Assembly: GCA_016192065.1 (NCBI GenBank)
Contig: JACPUX010000001.1
Location: forward strand, 115,818 to 179,817
Length of the DNA stretch: 64,000 bases
Source: Betaproteobacteria bacterium
Lineage (GTDB): Bacteria; Pseudomonadota; Gammaproteobacteria; Burkholderiales; Casimicrobiaceae
Direction of reading: 5' to 3'
A model generated the notes under the pieces. The model did not search any database. It saw only the letters and a list, made by a program, of their open reading frames with translations, and was not told where the DNA came from. Each line of letters opens with the position of its first letter. Within the stretch, counting starts at the first letter, position 1. The translations under genes and the position numbers were made by a program. This document shows, in pieces, positions 53,193 through 62,189 of the stretch.

Positions 53193-56100
53193 ATGCGCTT
53201 AACTGCTTTCGGCCAACGCGCCCTCGAGCGCAGCGCTCAGGCCTCAGGTCCGCGAGCAGGCAAATCCCGCTGGGTTGCGGTAACCGGCGCGGCGATCGCC
53301 GCGTTGATCGGTCTGGCCGCCCTGGCCGGCGCCGTGCTGAATCACGACGGCCTGCTGCGGGTCTATCTCAATGGCCCGCCCCTCGTCCCCGACACCGCAC
53401 TAGGTCTGAGTCTGGGCGCCCTCGGGCTGACGCTCGCCACGCTGACCCGCGACGATCCTCGCCTGCGCCCCGTGGTCCTGGGGCTGGGCGCGCTCATTCT
53501 GGCTCTGGGACTGCTTCAATTCGCCGATGGCCTCTATGCCAAGCTGGCCCCCTTCAGTGCCGAGCGCCTGCGTCTGCTGCCCGAGCCGATGGAACTGCCC
53601 GCGGCGCCACAAGGTGCGCTGGGCTTCTTATTGGTCGGTCTGGCGCTGATCCTGGGCGTCTGGGGCACCGCCGCCGCCGGGCTCGCCGCCGAAATCCTGG
53701 GACTGGTGATTTGGGCCGGGTCCGGCCTGGGAATCGTCGGGCACGCCTACGGGGAATTCGATCTGTTGCTGCTGCGGGGGTTCGCCGCCATGCCGCCCGG
53801 GGCGACCCTGGGTTTTGCCGCCCTGGGTTTCGGCCTGCCCTTCTCCATTGCGGCGCGCAACGGACTGCTGTCGATCTTGGTCAGCCGCAGTGGAGGTGGC
53901 ACTCTGCTGCGCGCGATCCTGCCGGAAGCTCTGGTGGTGTTTTTCGTCGGCGGCTGGTTCCAGCTCTTCGCGCTCAACCAGGGGTGGATCGAGCAGCGTT
54001 TTGCTACCGTGCTGTTCGCCAGCTTTGGCTTCGGTGTGATCTTTCTGTTGATGTGGCGCACGGCGCGGCGAATCAACCGCATCGAAGGCGACATGAAAGA
54101 CCTGGCCGAGCAGTACGAAGCGATTCTGCGCACCGCCCCAGACGCGGTCATCGTTTGCGACGCGCAGGGAACGATTCTGCTGACCAACCGCAAGGTCAAG
54201 GCGCTGTTTGGCTATGGCACACAGGCCGCGCGTCAGATGAAGATCGGCACGCTGCTGCCGGCTTTGCGCTGGCAGCATTTGATCGAGCCCGACCAGGACG
54301 GCACGCGCGAGCTTGAACCGGCCTCGGGCACGCAGCCCTTGAAAGGCGTCAAACGCGACGGCGGTGAGTTCATCGCCAACGTCAGCCTGGGCGTCCGCGG
54401 CCAGGGCAAGAACGCGGTGCTCATCGCGGTCATCCGCGACCAAACCGCCAAATACCAGCGCGAAGAAGAAATGCAGCGCATCAATCGCGCCCTGCGCCTG
54501 CTCACGGCCACCAGCCATGCGGCGCGGGAGATCCGCGATGAACAGGCCTTGCTCGCCCGCGTTTGTGAAGTGATCGTCGACCTGGGCAATTACATCGGCG
54601 CCTGGATCGGTCTGGCCGGGCCTGCGCCGGAAAAGCGGGTGATTCCGCTGACCGGAGCCGGCCCACAGTCCCTGCGCGAGGGCCTCAAGAGCGTCGACTC
54701 CCGTTGGGACGAAAGTCCGCGCGGGCGCGGCGCCGCCGGAACCGCCATACGCAGCGGACAGCGCTGCGTCATCCGCGACACCTGGAGCGATCCGGCGTTT
54801 TCGGTTTGGCAGAGTTTCTCGCGCAGCGTCGGGTTCCGCTCGGTAGGTGGCTTTCCCCTGCGCGTGAACGGCAACATTGAAAGCGTGCTGCTGCTCTACG
54901 CGCCCAAGGATTCGTTTTCAGAAGCCGAGTGTGAGCTGCTCGACGAGTTAGCCAAGGATCTGGGCTTCGCCATCGGCGCCTTGCGCACCAATGCCAGCCG
55001 GGACGAGGCCGAGGCCGCCCTGCGGCGTAGCGAGGCGAGCCTCACGCGCGCCCAGCATATCGCGCACCTGGGGAGCTGGGAGTGGGATCTGCGCACCGGG
55101 GGCATGAGCTGGTCGGACCAGGTCCACATTCTTTTCGGCGATGAGTTCTTTCAGTCCGAGACCACACGCGAAGCCATGCTCAGTTTTGCCCATGACGAGG
55201 AGCGCGAGGCCCTGCGCAACACGTTGGAGCGGCTGGGTGCGGGCGAGACCAGCGCCGCGGGGTGCAAGTTCCGGGCGCAGCTGGCCGAAGGCGGAACCGG
55301 TCACCTCGCTTTGCAGGCGGAACTCGAGTTTGACGACGAAGGTCCGCGCCGCGTCGTCGGCACCCTGCAAGACATCTCCGAGCGGGTTCGTTTCGAGGAG
55401 GAACTCGCCAAACTCGCCCGTTACGACGCCCTCACCGGACTGCCCAACCGCCATCTCTTGAATGACCGGCTCGAACAGGCGATGACCCACGCCAAGCGTA
55501 GCGGCCGAATGATCGCGGTGGCGTTTGCCGACCTCGACCGCTTCAAGATCGTCAACGACACCTTGGGTCATGACGCCGGCGATGCCCTGCTCAAGGAGGT
55601 CGCCCGGCGCCTCCAGTCCTGCCTGCGCGAGGGCGACACGGTGGCGCGCCAGGGCGGTGACGAATTCGTGGTGGTGCTTTCCGATCTGGCCCGCGCCGAA
55701 GACGCCACCCTGGTGGCGCAGAAGATGCTTGATGTCCTGGCCCCCCCCGTGCGCCTATCGGGCCAGGACGTGATGCCTGGCGCCAGCATGGGCATTGCGC
55801 TGTTCCCGCAGGACGGCGAAACCCTGCAAACCCTGATGATGAACGCCGACAAGGCCATGTACTCGGCCAAACATGCCGGCCGTGGTCAGTACCGCTTCTA
55901 CGACGCCGACCTCAACCGCAACGCCGAGGACTGGCTGGAGATGACCGGCAGTTTGCACCACGCCATCGAGCGCAACGAATTTCAGCTGTACTACCAGCCC
56001 AAGCTCGCCGTGGGCGGCAGCGTCACCAGCGTCGAGGCGCTACTGCGCTGGCAAAGCCCCGAGCATGGTTGGGTGTCACCGGCACGCTTCATTCCCCTGC

Positions 56101-56720
56101 TCGAGGAGACCGGCAAGATCGTCGAAGTCGGCGAATGGGTCATCCGCGAGGCTTGTCGCCAAATCAGGCATTGGCGCGAACACGCGGGCCTGACCATGCG
56201 CGTCGCGGTCAACCTTTCGCAACGCCAGTTTCTGCAGCCCGATCTGGTCGCGCGGGTACGTACCATACTCGATGAAGAGGCCGTGCCCCCGCACGCCCTG
56301 GAACTGGAAATCACCGAGAGCACGATCGCGCATAACGTTGATCGCGCCGTCGCGACGCTGCACGCCATCAAGCAGTTGGGCGTGCGCTTGGCGGTGGACG
56401 ACTTTGGCACGGGCTACTCCTCGCTGGCGGTCTTGAAGCGCTTCCCGGTCGATTGCCTGAAGATCGACCGCTCCTTCGTACAAGACTTGCCCGACGACAA
56501 CGACAGCGCCACCATCGCCCGCGCCATCGTTGCGCTGGCACACAGCATGGGGCTCGCGGTCGTGGCCGAAGGCGTCGAAACGCAGGAGCAGCGCGAATTC
56601 TTGATCGATTGCGGCTGTGACGAGTTGCAGGGCTTTCTGTTCGCCAAGCCCATGCCGGCGGCTCAGCTCCTGGAATTCGTCGGCGCCAGAACCCGCGGCG
56701 CATTGGCGGCCGTGGCGTAG
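53193..56720 (+). CDS. Membrane sensor diguanylate cyclase/phosphodiesterase (PAS-GAF-PAS-GGDEF-EAL)
   Basis: An 1175-residue c-di-GMP enzyme. An N-terminal set of about seven membrane spans (residues 28-290) is followed by a PAS domain (about 300-410; APDAVIVCDAQGTILLTN), a GAF domain (450-600), a second PAS domain (610-735), GGDEF (745-905) and EAL (915-1165). The cyclase site is intact (RQGGDEF near residue 820), with an inhibitory RxxD site (REGD) five residues before it. The phosphodiesterase residues are also present (VEALLRW near 946, ELEITES, DDFGTGYSSL, KIDRSFV, VAEGVETQEQ). Both activities may thus be possible. Signal sensed unknown. Confidence 0.93.
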   Translation: MRLTAFGQRALERSAQASGPRAGKSRWVAVTGAAIAALIGLAALAGAVLNHDGLLRVYLNGPPLVPDTALGLSLGALGLTLATLTRDDPRLRPVVLGLGALILALGLLQFADGLYAKLAPFSAERLRLLPEPMELPAAPQGALGFLLVGLALILGVWGTAAAGLAAEILGLVIWAGSGLGIVGHAYGEFDLLLLRGFAAMPPGATLGFAALGFGLPFSIAARNGLLSILVSRSGGGTLLRAILPEALVVFFVGGWFQLFALNQGWIEQRFATVLFASFGFGVIFLLMWRTARRINRIEGDMKDLAEQYEAILRTAPDAVIVCDAQGTILLTNRKVKALFGYGTQAARQMKIGTLLPALRWQHLIEPDQDGTRELEPASGTQPLKGVKRDGGEFIANVSLGVRGQGKNAVLIAVIRDQTAKYQREEEMQRINRALRLLTATSHAAREIRDEQALLARVCEVIVDLGNYIGAWIGLAGPAPEKRVIPLTGAGPQSLREGLKSVDSRWDESPRGRGAAGTAIRSGQRCVIRDTWSDPAFSVWQSFSRSVGFRSVGGFPLRVNGNIESVLLLYAPKDSFSEAECELLDELAKDLGFAIGALRTNASRDEAEAALRRSEASLTRAQHIAHLGSWEWDLRTGGMSWSDQVHILFGDEFFQSETTREAMLSFAHDEEREALRNTLERLGAGETSAAGCKFRAQLAEGGTGHLALQAELEFDDEGPRRVVGTLQDISERVRFEEELAKLARYDALTGLPNRHLLNDRLEQAMTHAKRSGRMIAVAFADLDRFKIVNDTLGHDAGDALLKEVARRLQSCLREGDTVARQGGDEFVVVLSDLARAEDATLVAQKMLDVLAPPVRLSGQDVMPGASMGIALFPQDGETLQTLMMNADKAMYSAKHAGRGQYRFYDADLNRNAEDWLEMTGSLHHAIERNEFQLYYQPKLAVGGSVTSVEALLRWQSPEHGWVSPARFIPLLEETGKIVEVGEWVIREACRQIRHWREHAGLTMRVAVNLSQRQFLQPDLVARVRTILDEEAVPPHALELEITESTIAHNVDRAVATLHAIKQLGVRLAVDDFGTGYSSLAVLKRFPVDCLKIDRSFVQDLPDDNDSATIARAIVALAHSMGLAVVAEGVETQEQREFLIDCGCDELQGFLFAKPMPAAQLLEFVGARTRGALAAVA

Positions 56721-56761
56721 CGCAAAGCGCCGAAACCGCGGCGGCGAGACCGGCCGGCGTG

Positions 56762-57238
56762 CTACACCGGCGGCAGATGCTGCAAGGGCAGAGCCGTGCC
56801 CTCCTTGACCTTCTCCAGCACGAAGCTGGACTGAACGTTGACCACCACGGGCAAGGAAAGCACGTTCTCCATGAGAAAACGGGAGTAGTGTTCGAGATCA
56901 GGGGCGACCACTTTCAGAAAATAGTCCCACTGCCCGGACAGTGCGTAACAGACCAGGACCTCCGGCCAGCGCTGCACCGCCTGGCGAAAAGTGGCGCGGG
57001 CATGCTCGACGCGTTTTTCCAGCATCACTTCCAGGTGGGCGGTCAGGCCCAAGCCCAGGGACTTCGGATCGAGCAGGGCGGCATAGCGAGAAATCACACC
57101 GGTTTCTTCGAGGCGATTCAAGCGGCGCAGGCAGGGCGAGGGCGACAGCGCAACTTTCTGCGCCAAGTCGACGTTGGCGATGCGTCCATCGGTCTGGACG
57201 ATTTCCAGGATGCGGCGATCAGCGCGATCTAATTCCAT
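56762..57238 (-). CDS. Lrp/AsnC-family transcriptional regulator
   Basis: A 158-residue regulator with an N-terminal winged HTH (LDRADRRILEIVQTDGRIAN, LSPSPCLRRLNRLEETGVI) and a C-terminal RAM ligand-binding domain (GLTAHLEVMLEK, VLVCYALSGQWDYFLKVVAPD). Such proteins sense amino acids. The start MELDRADRR was chosen; the longer frame lacks similarity. Targets unknown. Confidence 0.93.
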   Translation of the reverse strand: MELDRADRRILEIVQTDGRIANVDLAQKVALSPSPCLRRLNRLEETGVISRYAALLDPKSLGLGLTAHLEVMLEKRVEHARATFRQAVQRWPEVLVCYALSGQWDYFLKVVAPDLEHYSRFLMENVLSLPVVVNVQSSFVLEKVKEGTALPLQHLPPV

Positions 57239-57671
57239 GGTGGTCCGTGGCACGAGCGGCGGGAGTCGGGTTGACACATTATTGCTTGTTTCCCATTCAT
57301 TCCGCAATTGCGTGACGCCAAAGCGTCCGCCAGCGTGCCTATGCTTGGAGCTTCACGCAAAAGGGGGCGGGCGCAGGCAAATGTGAAGGAAACGCTGCGC
57401 AAAGCCGTCTCACCAACCACAGCCGGTGTCCAGCTCGTTGAGTTTCCTCGATCCCATTGGCTTGCGCCGGAATGACGAATCCGGCATTGATTAGCGCCTC
57501 CCTACCTGTGGCGCGCCCTTGCCTATGGGCCTCCGCCGCGCCCCCGAGGGGCAGGCGTTTGGTCTCCCGCGAGGGGTCGCGGTAGCGTAAACCCTTGACG
57601 CTTTTCCCCTATTTCCACCGGGGGCAAGCAGGACTACAATTCGCCGCTTGATTACCATAAGGGGGAGTGCC
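57239..57671. promoter_or_regulatory. 433-bp intergenic region with a weak promoter
   Basis: No gene is seen. A TACAAT at 57635-57640 with TTTCCA 17 bp upstream could drive the downstream gene, whose ATG has a ribosome site (GGGGGAG). A small palindromic CCCCCGAGGGG run lies near 57541. The part near 57239 should hold the lrp-type promoter; nothing specific is visible there. Confidence 0.35.
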
Positions 57672-58772
57672 ATGCAATCCATGGCGATTTCACTCGCGGA
57701 TTCCTTGGGGAGAACCGCCCGGGGGGATCAGGAATTAGCGCAGGCCCAACACGGCCTGTCGGTAGCGCAAAGAAAGCTGCTGGGTCAACTCGGCTCGCCC
57801 GGCACTTTGGAAATACTGGCCCGAGACAACGGCTGGGACAGCAACTACGCCAGCAAGACCGCCACGCGCCTGGTCGAACTTGGTCTGGTCACGGCAACCG
57901 CCGCGCCACGCGCCTACGAGGAACCGGTCCCGGAGGGCGGCGCCCGCGTGCTGCCTCTGAGTCGCGGCGCGCCGCGCCTTTCACGGCCTTGGCCAGCGGC
58001 GGTGGCGGTGGTGTTGATTGCTGGTGCGGTGGTGATCTGGTGGAGCGTGAGTTCGAATTCGAGTTCCTCGATCGAGAAGATCGCCGGTTTGCCCAGTCCC
58101 AAGGCTGCGCCAAGCCTTCCGAACGTCACCGCGCCCGCCGCCGTCGCCGGCGATGGCAAGGGGACGGTGCTGCCCAAGGCGGTCTTCAGTATGACCTTGC
58201 AGCAGGCACCGACACCCGCACCCGCGCCGGAAGCCAAGCTCGCGCCCACACCTGCCGTGGCAGCCAAACCGACGGTCGCCGTACCCGCACCGGCCGTGAC
58301 GGCCAAGCCGGCGGTCGCGGTCCCCGTACCAGCCGCGGCGGCCAAGCCGGCGGTCGTCACTCGTGGCCTGAATGCCGCGCCAGCGGCGCGCGAACAGGTT
58401 CCGGCCCCGGCCCCAGCAGAAGTCGCGGCGCCCGCGCCAGCCGCGCCCGAAGCCAAAACCGTGCTCGCCGCGGCCGCGCCCGAGTTGGCCAAGCCGACGG
58501 CGTCGACGGTGGTTGAGAAAGCCCTCAAGATCGTCCAGCGCGAGGCCCCCAGCTTCCCGCGCGAGGCTCTACTCGCCAATGTCAGCGCGGGTTCGGTAAA
58601 GGCCCGGTTGAGCGTGGATGGCGGCGGCAACGTCACCAAGGTCGACATCCTCGAAGCGCAGCCGCGTCGCATCTTCGATCGAGAGGTGCAGCGCACGCTC
58701 ATGCGCTGGAAGTTCGAGGCTACAGGCCAAACCCACACCGCCGAAACCGAAGTGGTGTTCAACCGCGAGTAG
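57672..58772 (+). CDS. Winged-helix-like/membrane/TonB-C fusion protein
   Basis: A 366-residue protein with an unusual order. Residues 1-90 are soluble and resemble a winged-helix domain (GLSVAQRKLLGQLGSPGTLE, SNYASKTATRLVELGLVTAT). One membrane span follows at about 105-128 (PAAVAVVLIAGAVVIWW), then a long Ala/Pro/Lys spacer with repeats (VAAKPTVAVPAPAVTAKPAV), and finally a TonB-type C-terminal domain (APSFPREALLANVSAGSVKA, QRTLMRWKF). Classic TonB has no cytoplasmic DNA-binding-like domain. The start at 57672 follows a GGGGGAG site. Function unknown; the order resembles transmembrane regulators. Confidence 0.75.
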   Translation: MQSMAISLADSLGRTARGDQELAQAQHGLSVAQRKLLGQLGSPGTLEILARDNGWDSNYASKTATRLVELGLVTATAAPRAYEEPVPEGGARVLPLSRGAPRLSRPWPAAVAVVLIAGAVVIWWSVSSNSSSSIEKIAGLPSPKAAPSLPNVTAPAAVAGDGKGTVLPKAVFSMTLQQAPTPAPAPEAKLAPTPAVAAKPTVAVPAPAVTAKPAVAVPVPAAAAKPAVVTRGLNAAPAAREQVPAPAPAEVAAPAPAAPEAKTVLAAAAPELAKPTASTVVEKALKIVQREAPSFPREALLANVSAGSVKARLSVDGGGNVTKVDILEAQPRRIFDREVQRTLMRWKFEATGQTHTAETEVVFNRE

Positions 58773-58962
58773 ACACCGCGGGGTTTGCTCAGGGAACCAC
58801 CGGGCAAAGCCGGGGTACCGGCAAAAGCCGGTAGAGCGTTCCTTGAATTCCCTGGATTCCGGCTCTCGCCAGAGTAACGAATCTTGAATGGACGCGCGCC
58901 TCCCCACGTGGCGGGGGCGCGCTGGGTTGGTTCAGGATCGGTGCGGCAGCGCCGGCCGGCCG

Positions 58963-59985
58963 ATGATACAATCGGCCGGCCCCTTCGTATCGCTGGTGTG
59001 CGACTTGTCCCTGCCGCTCACGATCCAACTGCTGCGCCTGCTCTGTCATCGCGAATTCCGCTCCGGCCAAGACCTGGCGCGCGCGGCCGGGCGCTCGCGG
59101 GCGAGGGTCTGCCAGGCCCTGAACGATGCTGAAGCTCTGGGTGTCCACCTCCATCGACTGCCTGGTAAGGGCTACCGCCTGGCCTCCCCCCTTTCATTGC
59201 TCGATCCGCCCACCATTCAGGCGGCGCTGCCGCCTGGCAACCCCTTCCTGCTGGAAGTGGTGGATGAAATCGGTTCGACCAATTCCGCGCTCCTGACCGC
59301 GCTTCAGCGGGGCGAAGATGTGCACGGGCGCGTCCTCGCGGCCGAACGGCAGACCGCCGGCCGTGGCCGCATGGGGCGCGAGTGGGTGTCCCGCTTCGGC
59401 GGCAGCCTGACTTTTTCTTTTGGCTGGCGCTTCGAGCAAGGCGCGGCCGCCTTGTCGGGGCTGAGCTTGGCGATCGGTGTGGCGCTGGCCCAGGGTCTGG
59501 GCGGCATGGGCTATGGTGGAGTGCGTCTCAAATGGCCCAACGACCTGCTCCACACCCACCGCAAGCTCGGCGGCGTACTGTTGGAAATCGCCGGCGACGC
59601 GCTGGGGCCAACGACCGTGGTGGTCGGCGTAGGCATAAACGTCACGCTACCCGCCGCCGCCCGCGTGGACATCCCCCAAGCCGTGGTCGACTTGAGCGAA
59701 TTGGCGGAAGCCCCCCCCGACCGCAACCGCCTGCTGGCGGGCCTGTTGGCGCGTCTGGCCCCAGCCTGTGAGCAGTTCGGGAAGGCCGGGTTTCGCGCTT
59801 TCGCCGACACCTGGCAGGGCCTGCACGCTTACCACGGCCGCCCGGTGCGCCTATCGGAACCAGGCGGCGCCGTCAGCGAAGGCGTGGTCGAGGGGGTGGA
59901 TGAAACCGGCGCCCTGCTTTTCTCCTCCCAGGGTACCCTGCGCCGTTTGCTCGCTGGCGAAATCAGTTTGCGGAGAATGGCGTGA
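58963..59985 (+). CDS. birA: Biotin--[acetyl-CoA-carboxylase] ligase
   Basis: About 340 residues. An N-terminal winged HTH (LLRLLCHREFRSGQDLARAA, RARVCQALNDAEALG) suggests a biotin repressor function. The catalytic domain has VDEIGSTNSALL, AERQTAGRGRMGREWVS, RLKWPNDLLHTHRKLGGVL and VVGVGINV. It should biotinylate AccB. The start is uncertain: ATG 58963 is used here, and GTG 58999 (VCDLSLPL) would also keep the HTH. It overlaps coaX in GTGA. Confidence 0.93.
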   Translation: MIQSAGPFVSLVCDLSLPLTIQLLRLLCHREFRSGQDLARAAGRSRARVCQALNDAEALGVHLHRLPGKGYRLASPLSLLDPPTIQAALPPGNPFLLEVVDEIGSTNSALLTALQRGEDVHGRVLAAERQTAGRGRMGREWVSRFGGSLTFSFGWRFEQGAAALSGLSLAIGVALAQGLGGMGYGGVRLKWPNDLLHTHRKLGGVLLEIAGDALGPTTVVVGVGINVTLPAAARVDIPQAVVDLSELAEAPPDRNRLLAGLLARLAPACEQFGKAGFRAFADTWQGLHAYHGRPVRLSEPGGAVSEGVVEGVDETGALLFSSQGTLRRLLAGEISLRRMA

Positions 59986-60716
59986 TCCTGCTCTTGGACG
60001 TCGGCAACACCCGCCTGAAATGGGCCCTGGCGAGCCCCCGCGGCTGGCTGGCGCAGGGCGCGCTCAGCAATCAGGAAATCGGCACGCTCGCGCTGTCACA
60101 GTGGCAGAACCTGCCGCGACCCTTGCGCGTGGTCGGTGTCAATGTGGCCGGTGAAGCCTTGCGCGTGCGCATCGAAGGGCAGCTCGCGCGCTGGCGACTC
60201 TGGCCGCATTGGCTGCGCCCTGGCGCCCAGGCGGGCGGGGTACGCAACAGCTACGCCCAACCCTCGCAACTCGGCCCGGACCGTTGGGCCGCCCTCGTCG
60301 CCGCGCGGCGGCAGGTCCCCGGCGCTTGTGTGGTGGTGAACGCCGGCACGGCGCTGACTATCGACGCGCTCGACGCCGAGGGCGTATTCCGTGGGGGTTT
60401 GATCATCCCAGGGCTCAACCTGATGCGCCAGGCGCTCGCCGCCAATACCGCCCGTTTGCAGGTGGGTGGCGGGCTCTTCCAGGAATTCCCCACCAATACC
60501 GCGGACGCCATCCACAGTGGCACCATCCAGGCCGCTTGTGGTGCCGTCGATCGCCTGCGCCACCTGCTCGGCGGCGACCACTCCGAGGTGGCGATAATTC
60601 TGTCGGGCGGCGCCGCGCCCGAATTGCAGCAGCGCCTGAGACCACCCGTTCTGTGTCGCGAAAATCTGGTGTTGGAAGGCGTCGAGGTGCTGGCTGAAGT
60701 GGAACCGGGAAGATGA
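59982..60716 (+). CDS. coaX: Type III pantothenate kinase
   Basis: A 244-residue enzyme for the first step of CoA synthesis. It has the acetate/sugar kinase fold with LLLDVGNTRLKWAL, QLGPDRWAALVAAR, VVNAGTALTIDALDAEGVF, GGLIIPGLNLMRQAL, and ILSGGAAPEL near the end. The GTG start overlaps the birA stop, a common birA-coaX arrangement in Betaproteobacteria. Confidence 0.96.
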   Translation: MILLLDVGNTRLKWALASPRGWLAQGALSNQEIGTLALSQWQNLPRPLRVVGVNVAGEALRVRIEGQLARWRLWPHWLRPGAQAGGVRNSYAQPSQLGPDRWAALVAARRQVPGACVVVNAGTALTIDALDAEGVFRGGLIIPGLNLMRQALAANTARLQVGGGLFQEFPTNTADAIHSGTIQAACGAVDRLRHLLGGDHSEVAIILSGGAAPELQQRLRPPVLCRENLVLEGVEVLAEVEPGR

Positions 60717-61375
60717 AAGCGCTCGCACTTTTGCTGCTCTTGGCCAATCTCGGCCTTTTCGCCTATTTGCAGATCGACCGCCTGGGCGCCAGTGAAGCCG
60801 ACCGCCTGAGTCAGCAAGTGCAGCCCGAGAAGCTCAAGCCTTTCACCGCAGCGCAGGTCAAGGCAATGGCGCTCGACAAGCCGGCCACGCCGGCGCTGGC
60901 CAGTTGCCTCGAATGGGGCCCGTTCTCCGAGGCGGAACGAACGCGCGCCCAGCCGCTGCTCGAAGGACTTGCCTCTGGTCGCGGTATCACCAGCAAGCCG
61001 GTCGAAGTGACCACCGCCTACTGGGTGTTCGTACCGCCACAGGCAAACAAAACCGCCGCCGAGAAGAAGATGGCGGAACTCAAGGCGCTCGGCGTCACCG
61101 AAATGTACTTGGTGCAAGACCAAGGCCCGCAACGCTTGGCCATCTCTCTGGGCCTGTTTCGCAGTGAAGAGGCCGCCAACAGCTACCTTGCCGGCATGCT
61201 GCAGCTTGGCGTGAAGACCGCCAAACTGGCCCCCCGCACCCAAACCCTTTCGCAAACCCTGTTGGTGCTGCGTGACCCTCCGGCCGAAGCCTTGGCGCGT
61301 CTGGCGGAGTTCAAGAACGATTTCCCGGGCGCCGAGGCCAAGCAGGCGGCCTGCAATGGCAAGGCTGGCGCCTAG
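60713..61375 (+). CDS. SPOR-domain-like anchored protein
   Basis: A 220-residue protein with an N-terminal membrane anchor (ALALLLLLANLGLFAYLQI) and a periplasmic region that fits a SPOR fold (ASCLEWGPFSEAERTRAQPL, YWVFVPPQ, MYLVQDQGPQRLAISLGLF, followed by SEEAANSYLAGMLQLGV). SPOR domains bind denuded peptidoglycan. It overlaps coaX (ATGA) and ends the operon. Confidence 0.82.
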   Translation: MKALALLLLLANLGLFAYLQIDRLGASEADRLSQQVQPEKLKPFTAAQVKAMALDKPATPALASCLEWGPFSEAERTRAQPLLEGLASGRGITSKPVEVTTAYWVFVPPQANKTAAEKKMAELKALGVTEMYLVQDQGPQRLAISLGLFRSEEAANSYLAGMLQLGVKTAKLAPRTQTLSQTLLVLRDPPAEALARLAEFKNDFPGAEAKQAACNGKAGA

Positions 61376-61419
61376 GCGCCTGGTGGCGAACCCCGCACGA
61401 CCGCCCGGCGAAGAGCAAG

Positions 61420-62005
61420 CTACCCGGCATCCAAGGGACTCCACACCCCGTGCCCGCCGCGGTTGAGCACATGGGTGTAGACATAGTCGTGGACACGTCT
61501 GAGTGGCCCAGGAGTCCCTGCACGGTTCGAATGTCGTAGCCGTTTTGCAGAAGGGTGGATGGCGACGGAGTGGCGCAACGTGTGCGGCGACACCGGCTTG
61601 GCGATTCCGACGCGCTCCGCCGCCTTCACCGCTCGGTGCATTCGTTTCTCGTCCGTATGATGCCGACGCACCACGCCGCTTCGTGGATCAGCCGAGAAAC
61701 CGGCGGCCGGAAATACGTATTGCCAAACCCCACTCTTGGGTGCCTTTGGATTTTTCACCGCGAGCGCATCGGGCAGCCAAACCTCGCCCTGCCCCAGGGC
61801 CAGGTCGGCCTCATACATGGCGCGTGCTTTGGCGATCTGCGCGCGCAACAGCACGTGAAGGCGGCGTGGCAACATGGTCACGCGGTCCTTGTTGCCCTTG
61901 CCTTCGCGAACCACGATCTCCGAACGCTCGAAATCAATGTCCTTCACCCTCAAACTACAAGGGCTTCCCCAAATTGAGCAAGTGTTTTTCCCGTTTTCAG
62001 TTCAT
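61420..62005 (-). pseudogene. intI: Integron integrase (IntI-type tyrosine recombinase) remnant
   Basis: The C-terminal half of an integron integrase is recognisable: LRVKDIDFERSEIVVREGKG, YVFPAAGFSADPRSG, RRHHTDEKRMHRAVKAAERV, SPHTLRHSV. The RRHH..DE segment is typical of IntI proteins. One extra C after ATCCACC shifts frame; the shifted frame reads LLQNGYDIRTVQGLLGHSDV. A missing G about 25 codons later restores it (YTHVLNRGG, SPLD). An ATG with AGGAA upstream at 62005 may be the old start, but the N-terminal 180 or so residues, including the first catalytic Arg, are gone. Orientation is away from the cassette array, as in true integrons. Confidence 0.85.
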
Positions 62006-62085
62006 CGCTGTTTCCTGATCGGGTTTCCGTCTCACTGCGCGTGTTGCGTAAGAAGATGGCGGACTGCGAAACTACAACCGGTCAT

Positions 62086-62092
62086 GTTGGGC
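62086..62092 (+). other. attI-like or first cassette core site
   Basis: GTTGGGC, a perfect GTTRRRY core box, 80 bp upstream of the presumed intI start, where attI is expected. The following bases ATCTCA are identical to those after the core box at 62974. Whether this is attI joined to a lost first cassette, or a duplicated cassette boundary, cannot be decided. Confidence 0.45.
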
Positions 62093-62189
62093 ATCTCACC
62101 CGGACCCTGATGAAAGACGCGCGCCGGGGCCTCAATCGTTAGTCGGGAATGACCACTCCCCTGGAGTCAATCAGGCGCTCCCGGCGCGG

